Below are positions 6,121 through 10,134 of a stretch of 10,134 nt of DNA, piece after piece. This DNA comes from Microcaldota archaeon (GTDB lineage: Archaea; Micrarchaeota; Micrarchaeia; Anstonellales; VGKX01). The translations under genes were made by a program, and so were the position numbers. Location of the stretch: positions 1 through 10,134 of the forward strand of contig JAKALW010000022.1 in the NCBI GenBank assembly GCA_021823945.1, in the 5' to 3' direction. Numbering within the stretch: position 1 is the first letter of the stretch; each line of letters begins with the position of its first letter. The notes beneath the pieces were generated by a model, which was not told the DNA's origin, made no database searches, and saw nothing but the letters and a program-made list of their open reading frames with translations.

Positions 6121-7170
6121 ATGATAACAAAACAGGAAATACACAAGCTTCTTGAAAGCTATGACCAGAAAAAAATCAAGATTGCGACAGTATGCTCGCA
6201 TTCCGCCTTGCAGATATTCCATGGGGCAAGGGCGGAGGGGTTCAAGACTATCGGGATTGTCACCAAGGACAAGCTGCCAATATACGAGGCATTCCCGAAC
6301 GCCAGGCCGGACGAGTTCATCGTGGTCGACAGCATAGCGGACATACCGATAGACGACCTAGCGGCGAAAAACGCAATCCTCATACCCCACGGGTCGCTCG
6401 TGGAATACCCGAAACTCAGGGCCGAGGACATGAAAATCCCAATCTTCGGGAACAGGGCGAGTTTGAGGTTCGAGAGGTCCAGGAGCCTGATGTTCGACTG
6501 GATGACCCAGGCCGGCCTCAAAATCCCAAAAATATTCAAGCCCGACGAGATTGACAGGCCGTGCATTGTCAAGTCGGCAGGCGCCAAAGGCGGCTATGGT
6601 TATAAAGTCGTCAAGACGCCCGAGGAATTCTACAGGCGCGTCACGGACCGCAATGACATAATAATCCAGGAATACCTGGTCGGGATAAGGGTATACCCGC
6701 ACTTTTTCTACTCGCCGTTTGGAAAGATAGGCTATCCGGCCGGGAAAGGCAAACTCGAGCTCATGTCCATGGACAGGCGCGTCGAGACGAACGTGGACGA
6801 GCTGTACAGGACAATGTCCGTCGACGTCTGGGTGGACCCCACTTTCAGGATTGTAGGCAACGAGCCCATAGTTATCAGGGAATCCATGCTTTCCGACATA
6901 TTCAAGGCTGGCAAGGGCGTGGCGGAGGCGGCCGACAAGCTATTTGGCGGCATGCCCGGGCCGTTCTGCGTCGAGCTTGTGATAAATGACGAGCTTGAGA
7001 TGTACGCTTTTGAGATTTCCGCAAGGATTGTCGCCGGCACCAACATATTCCCAACTGGCTCGTTCTACAGCGCGTATTCCTATGAAATGCCCATGAGCAC
7101 CGGGAGAAGGATTGCTGCCGAGATAAAAAGCGGGATTTCCCTGTCAAAACTCGACAAGATAATATATTAA
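6121..7170 (+). CDS. purP: PurP: AICAR-to-FAICAR formate ligase
   Basis: This 349-aa protein is the more canonical of the two PurP paralogs. It is predicted to ligate formate to AICAR with ATP, giving FAICAR, the penultimate intermediate of IMP synthesis in archaea that lack PurH transformylase. Motifs are SHSAL at 26-30, IPHGS at 88-92, IPIFGNRASLRFE near 106-118, the ATP-grasp loop KSAGAKGGYGY at 151-161, YPHFFYSPFGK near 192-202, LMSMDRRVETNVDE near 214-227, FEISARIVAGTN at 297-308 and PMSTGRRIAAEI near 324-335. I chose ATG 6121 rather than the upstream in-frame TTG 6112 because a GTTGAT sequence (one mismatch to GGTGAT) lies 4 nt before it. A 15-codon ORF (6068-6115) in the gap is probably chance. 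The gene is co-directional with hisA, whose pathway releases AICAR. Confidence 0.88.
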   Translation: MITKQEIHKLLESYDQKKIKIATVCSHSALQIFHGARAEGFKTIGIVTKDKLPIYEAFPNARPDEFIVVDSIADIPIDDLAAKNAILIPHGSLVEYPKLRAEDMKIPIFGNRASLRFERSRSLMFDWMTQAGLKIPKIFKPDEIDRPCIVKSAGAKGGYGYKVVKTPEEFYRRVTDRNDIIIQEYLVGIRVYPHFFYSPFGKIGYPAGKGKLELMSMDRRVETNVDELYRTMSVDVWVDPTFRIVGNEPIVIRESMLSDIFKAGKGVAEAADKLFGGMPGPFCVELVINDELEMYAFEISARIVAGTNIFPTGSFYSAYSYEMPMSTGRRIAAEIKSGISLSKLDKIIY

Positions 7171-7183
7171 TGCCTTTCTCCCG

Positions 7184-7190
7184 AATATAT
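7184..7190 (+). promoter_or_regulatory. Possible TATA box upstream of the hisA homolog
   Basis: aatatat lies in the 94-nt gap between purP and the chosen hisA start. It would place a transcription start near 7212-7215, leaving a leader of about 50 nt. The same gap contains the strong GGGGTG ribosome binding site. Weak call: read-through from purP is equally possible. Confidence 0.25.
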
Positions 7191-7251
7191 CCGTGCAATA
7201 GGGGAGGCAAAAAGGCAGGTAGTTTCAGCAAAATCGCATGTTAGTCTTACT

Positions 7252-7257
7252 GGGGTG
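7252..7257 (+). promoter_or_regulatory. Ribosome binding site that selects GTG 7265 for hisA
   Basis: GGGGTG lies 7 nt before GTG 7265. Starting there gives MIVIPSLSL..., in register with the usual HisA N terminus. The upstream ATG at 7238 has no Shine-Dalgarno sequence at a suitable distance and would add nine hydrophobic residues absent from the family. Confidence 0.55.
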
Positions 7258-7264
7258 TGTTGGA

Positions 7265-7966
7265 GTGATAGTAATACCTTCATTGTCATTGATGAACGGC
7301 AAGTGCGTCATACTCGAAAGGGGCGAGGAAGCCAGGAAAATCGAAATATCCAGCAACCCGGTCGAGGCTGCCGAGACTTGGAAAAACCAGGGAGTCCAGC
7401 GCGTGCACCTCATAGACATTGACGGCGCCAGGGCTGGAAAACTTGTAAACATAGACTTAATCGAGAAGATAGCCAAGAAAGTGCCATTGCAGGTAGGCGG
7501 CGGCATCAGGAACATAGCAGACGCCGAAAGGGTCGTATCCACTGGCTCGAAAATCATACTCGGGTCCTCGGTAATCAAGAACCCCGAACTGCTCATGGAA
7601 CTGCAGGGATTTCGGGAAAGCCTTCTCATATCCATTGACTCGAAGGACGGGAAAGTCGTGCTCGAGGGCTGGCTCGAGACCACAAAGCTCGACCCTTTCA
7701 AGCTCGCAAAGAAAATCGAGAAATTCACAAGCGGCATCATATTCACGGCAACCGAGCGCGACGGCATGATGGAAGGCCCGGACTTCGACGCCATAAAGAA
7801 GATGGTGACCACGGCCAATGTCCCCATATACGCCAACGGCGGGATATCAAGCCTCGACGACATAAGGCAGCTCAAGGAAGCGGGCGCATATGCTGCAGTT
7901 GTGGGCAGGGCGTTTTACGACCAGAAAATCAATTACAACGAGGCAGCGAACATAGCAAGATTCTGA
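7265..7966 (+). CDS. hisA: HisA-family isomerase (ProFAR isomerase homolog) with Ser at the Asp8 position
   Basis: This is a 233-aa (beta/alpha)8 barrel of the HisA/HisF family. HisA isomerises ProFAR to PRFAR in histidine biosynthesis. Visible signatures are HLIDIDGARAGK near 48-59, the phosphate-binding VGGGIR at 77-82, LGSSVIKNP at 99-107, SIDSKDGK at 123-130 (Asp125, matching the second catalytic Asp), TATERDG at 161-167, NGGIS at 191-195 and VVGRAF at 212-217. The N-terminal strand, normally IPAIDL with the general acid/base Asp8, reads IPSLSL, so Ser8 replaces that Asp. Normal ProFAR isomerase activity is therefore doubtful, and the protein could have another aminoimidazole-ribotide-related role. 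GTG is the likely start. The gene follows purP and precedes an uncharacterised gene by 21 nt. No other his gene is in the window. Confidence 0.8.
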   Translation: MIVIPSLSLMNGKCVILERGEEARKIEISSNPVEAAETWKNQGVQRVHLIDIDGARAGKLVNIDLIEKIAKKVPLQVGGGIRNIADAERVVSTGSKIILGSSVIKNPELLMELQGFRESLLISIDSKDGKVVLEGWLETTKLDPFKLAKKIEKFTSGIIFTATERDGMMEGPDFDAIKKMVTTANVPIYANGGISSLDDIRQLKEAGAYAAVVGRAFYDQKINYNEAANIARF

Positions 7967-7987
7967 TATGAACGGATGTGCAAACAA

Positions 7988-8503
7988 ATGGCGGATATTA
8001 GCGATTTGATAGACAAGGAACCCACGAAAATCATTGACGAGACAGTGAGGCAGGGGGGGTATTACGCGAGCATGTATTTCGACATGCACTCAAGCGACCC
8101 GGAAAACCTGAAAAACTCGCTTGTGGGGTTCATAGCCAAGCTGAAAGACCAGTTCGGCGTGAGATACGTGTACGGCGAGATAGAGGAACCCATCAAGGCG
8201 GACGACTTGTGGTCCACGTCTGCCGAAGTCAAGGTCCTGACAACGGATTTTCGGTCCCTTGCGAGGCTTTGCGTCGCGTACGCCCCCATCGGGATTGAGA
8301 TATTGAAGCCTGTGCGGCCCAACATGACTGTGACAGAGCTGCAAAGCGTGCTTTTGGACGTGTCTGCGACATTTGCCGAGCTCAACCAGGCAATGATAGC
8401 CAAGGTTCTCACTGACGAGGAGAAAAAGGACTTTGACAGGAAAATGGAGCACAGGGCGAAGATTGGCAAGGCGCTCATGGAGAGGGCCGCGCAAAAGCAA
8501 TGA
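7988..8503 (+). CDS. Conserved-looking protein of unknown function
   Basis: I do not recognise this 171-aa protein. It is soluble, with no signal peptide or membrane helix. The sequence suggests an alpha/beta fold in the first 110 residues: helix SLVGFIAKLKDQFG, strand VRYVYGEIEEPI, strand TSAEVKVLTTDF, helix RSLARLCVAY, strand IGIEILKPV. Two helices follow (about 115-171), the last strongly charged. ATG 7988 is preferred over the in-frame ATG 7976 because GGATGTG (7974-7980) lies 7 nt before it. It is 21 nt after hisA and 45 nt before the KaiC-like ATPase, so it is probably in the same transcript. A partner role with the ATPase is possible but only inferred from position. Confidence 0.75.
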   Translation: MADISDLIDKEPTKIIDETVRQGGYYASMYFDMHSSDPENLKNSLVGFIAKLKDQFGVRYVYGEIEEPIKADDLWSTSAEVKVLTTDFRSLARLCVAYAPIGIEILKPVRPNMTVTELQSVLLDVSATFAELNQAMIAKVLTDEEKKDFDRKMEHRAKIGKALMERAAQKQ

Positions 8504-8518
8504 GCCCAGTCTTGGGCT
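8503..8518 (+). terminator. Small perfect hairpin at the stop of the unknown gene
   Basis: AGCCCA (8503-8508) and TGGGCT (8513-8518) form a 6-bp stem with a GTCT loop. It begins on the last base of the TGA stop and is followed by AATTT. It could be a weak terminator, an RNA-processing site or a translation attenuator ahead of the KaiC-like gene. Archaeal terminators rarely depend on stems, so this stays tentative. Confidence 0.25.
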
Positions 8519-8548
8519 AATTTGCAGGCAAAGCAAGGTGTATGTTCT

Positions 8549-9262
8549 ATGGCAGGCGCTTCAAGGGAACTTGAAAAGACCGGGATTCCGGGGATGGACG
8601 CCATTTTGGGCGGTGGCATACCCAAAGGCAGCATTGTGACGGTCTCTGGCGAGACAGGAAGCGGCAAGACAACGCTTGCAATGCAGTTTCTGGTCGAGGG
8701 CGCGGAAAGCCATGACGAGCCGGGCCTGTTCATATCGTTTGACGAGCAGAAGGCAAGGATTGCCGAGAACATGTCCATGTACGGGTGGGACTTGTTCGAG
8801 CTTGAGCGCGAGAAAAAAGTCGTTTTCATAGAATACCCCATGCACGAGGTCGACCAGTTCCTCTCAAATGAGAGCACTGTCAAGGACCTCATTAACCTCC
8901 TTGGCGTGAAAAGGCTTGTCATAGACCCCATTGCGCCAATCGCCCTCACCTTTGAGGACAGGGACAAGCGCAGGATGGGGTTCGCAAAGTTAATCGAGAC
9001 AATACGCGGCTGGGGCTGCACAGTCATGATACTCTCGGACGACAGCGTTGCCATTTCAGAGGGCGTGCCAGGCACTGCGTACGGAATTGAGGACGTGTGC
9101 GACGGTTTTGTCAGGCTATACTACCTGCACAGGAAGGGCTCGAGGAAAAGGTATATCGAGGCCATAAAGCTGCGCGGCGCGCGCCACGACAACCGCATAG
9201 TCGAGATGGAGATAGGCCCAAAAGGCATCAGCGTCTATCCGAAAAAGGCGCTGACGCTCTGA
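8549..9262 (+). CDS. Single-domain KaiC-like RecA-superfamily ATPase
   Basis: This 237-aa protein belongs to the KaiC/RadA-like ATPase family that is common in archaea. It has the N-terminal KaiC signature TGIPGMDAILGGGIPKGSI (about 11-29), Walker A GETGSGKTT at 34-42, the SFDE segment at 63-66 in the place of the catalytic acidic pair, and Walker B RLVIDPIAP at 122-130 (Asp126). The C-terminal strands YIEAIKLRGARHDN and MEIGPKGISVYP are typical. It probably binds and hydrolyses ATP as an oligomer. Members act as signalling or DNA-linked switches, and the specific role cannot be told from sequence. Only one domain is present, unlike the double-domain cyanobacterial clock KaiC. ATG 8549 is chosen because AGGTG (8536-8540) lies 8 nt upstream. 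The in-frame TTG 8522 has no such support. Confidence 0.9.
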   Translation: MAGASRELEKTGIPGMDAILGGGIPKGSIVTVSGETGSGKTTLAMQFLVEGAESHDEPGLFISFDEQKARIAENMSMYGWDLFELEREKKVVFIEYPMHEVDQFLSNESTVKDLINLLGVKRLVIDPIAPIALTFEDRDKRRMGFAKLIETIRGWGCTVMILSDDSVAISEGVPGTAYGIEDVCDGFVRLYYLHRKGSRKRYIEAIKLRGARHDNRIVEMEIGPKGISVYPKKALTL

Positions 9263-9304
9263 ACGGATAGGCTTACCGATATTCCTGTAATGAAAGGCAT
9301 TTTG

Positions 9305-10134
9305 ATGGACAAGATTGAACTGAAAAGGGAAACGCCGGAAAATGGCGGTATTGAGATAGACCCGTGGGGCACGAGCCTGCCGGCTGAAGAGAGGCTCATA
9401 TCCCAGTTCGGGCTTGAAAAGATAACTCCGCAGATTCGCGAAGCAATAGGCAAATGCAATTTCACTGACAGGAACCTCCTCATAGCCCACAGGGATTTGG
9501 GCGCGTTTTTGGACTCGGCGAAAAAGAAAAACCCCGTGGCTGTGCTTTCGGGAATCAAGCCGAGCGGCAGTTTCCACCTCGGCACTAAAATGACCGCGGA
9601 GGAAATGATATTTTTCCAGCAAAGGTTCGGCGCAAAGCTCTTTTACTGCATTGCCGACCTGGAGGCGTACGCGGACAACGGGCTTTCCTTGGAGAAGTCG
9701 CGCGAGAACGCGGTGTCGAACATTGCCGACCTGCTCGCGCTCGGGCTTGACGAGAAGAACTCATACATATATTTCCAGTCGCGCGAGAAGCGCGTCACGA
9801 ATTACGCCTACATAGTTGCCGCGAGGACCACTCGCGCCACTGTCGAGGCGATTTACGGCGAGAAGGATTTCGGGCTCTATTTCGCGGCATTCACGCAGGT
9901 GGGCGACATACTGCTTCCGCAGCACGAGGATTTCGGCGGGCCCAAAAACGTGCTTGTTCCTGTAGGGCTTGACCAGGACCCGCACATCAGGTTTTCCCGC
10001 GACATCGCGGCAAAACTCGGGATGGTCGCGCCGTCCGCGACTTACCACAAGACAATCAAGAGTCTTGACGGGACTGCGAAGATGTCAAAGCGCGACCCGA
10101 GAAACATAATCACGCTTGACGACGAAGATCGGAA
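9305..10134 (+). CDS. trpS: Tryptophanyl-tRNA synthetase, archaeal/eukaryal type (3' end outside window)
   Basis: The first 276 codons of a class I aminoacyl-tRNA synthetase that charges tRNA-Trp using ATP and tryptophan. The N-terminal segment DPWGTSLPAEERLISQFGLE (about 19-38) and the HIGH-equivalent SGIKPSGSFHLGTKM (about 82-96, with H91-L-G-T94) are typical of the archaeal/eukaryal TrpRS branch. AFTQVGDILLPQHEDFGGP and PVGLDQDPHIRFSRDIA form the tryptophan/ATP pocket region, and the KMSKS-type loop is KMSKR at 259-263. ATG 9305 is preferred over the in-frame ATG 9290 because AAGG (9294-9297) lies 7 nt upstream. The gene begins 42 nt after the KaiC-like gene. The last three codons overlap a possible sequencing-adapter match, so the final residues are doubtful. 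Confidence 0.95.
   Translation, partial: MDKIELKRETPENGGIEIDPWGTSLPAEERLISQFGLEKITPQIREAIGKCNFTDRNLLIAHRDLGAFLDSAKKKNPVAVLSGIKPSGSFHLGTKMTAEEMIFFQQRFGAKLFYCIADLEAYADNGLSLEKSRENAVSNIADLLALGLDEKNSYIYFQSREKRVTNYAYIVAARTTRATVEAIYGEKDFGLYFAAFTQVGDILLPQHEDFGGPKNVLVPVGLDQDPHIRFSRDIAAKLGMVAPSATYHKTIKSLDGTAKMSKRDPRNIITLDDEDR
10126..10134 (+). other. Nine terminal bases identical to the Illumina TruSeq adapter start
   Basis: The window ends in agatcggaa, which equals the first nine bases of the common adapter AGATCGGAAGAGC. Its position exactly at the right edge suggests an untrimmed adapter at a contig end. It stays in frame as ...EDR and could be genuine trpS sequence. Confidence 0.4.

Noticed and set aside
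7225..7875. 216-codon minus-strand frame
   Set aside because: It is antisense to the hisA homolog, whose barrel motifs are clear on the plus strand.
8062..9075. 337-codon minus-strand frame
   Set aside because: It is antisense to the unknown protein and the KaiC-like ATPase, both strongly supported on the plus strand. The translation is Ser/Met/Pro-rich and without domain motifs.
1..10134. CRISPR array, tRNA or rRNA genes
   Set aside because: No regularly spaced direct repeats and no cloverleaf or rRNA-like segments were seen on reading both strands.

Overview
The window reads as a piece of an archaeal chromosome, possibly from a DPANN-like lineage (Diapherotrites/Micrarchaeota type; this placement is only an inference). 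The evidence is a stand-alone GMP synthetase ATP-pyrophosphatase subunit (GuaAb), two PurP-type ATP-grasp proteins (an archaeal purine family), a single-domain KaiC-like ATPase, an archaeal/eukaryal-type tryptophanyl-tRNA synthetase, many AGG arginine codons, archaeal Shine-Dalgarno sequences of the GGTG type, and AT-rich TATA-like promoter elements. Coding density is high, with short gaps.

Layout. Bases 1-151 hold three consecutive perfect hairpins. The last looks like the right end of an IS200/IS605-type element whose body would lie left of the window. guaAb is on the minus strand (263-1219). A short divergent promoter region follows (1220-1382). Everything to the right is on the plus strand: two translationally coupled genes for proteins with C-terminal lytic-transglycosylase (SLT) domains (1383-4765), two purP paralogs (4925-7170), a hisA homolog (7265-7966), a conserved-looking protein of unknown function (7988-8503), a KaiC-like ATPase (8549-9262), and trpS running off the right edge (9305-10134).

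How the genes may work together. guaAb, the purP genes and hisA concern the IMP/GMP and histidine pathways, which meet at AICAR: histidine synthesis releases AICAR and PurP formylates it. Two of these genes have unusual active sites. The first PurP has lost the glycine-rich ATP-grasp loop and the EISARI-type motif kept by the second. The HisA homolog has Ser at the position of the catalytic Asp8.

The most surprising part is the SLT pair. It is inserted among the purine genes, carries catalytic Glu, GxxG and NAGP motifs aimed at bacterial peptidoglycan (a polymer archaea lack), has large unrecognised helical N-terminal regions, and shows no signal peptide or membrane segment. This is the best candidate for a poorly described system, such as an antibacterial, symbiosis-related or virus-derived cell-wall hydrolase pair.

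The last nine bases equal the start of the Illumina TruSeq adapter, so the extreme right edge should be treated with caution.
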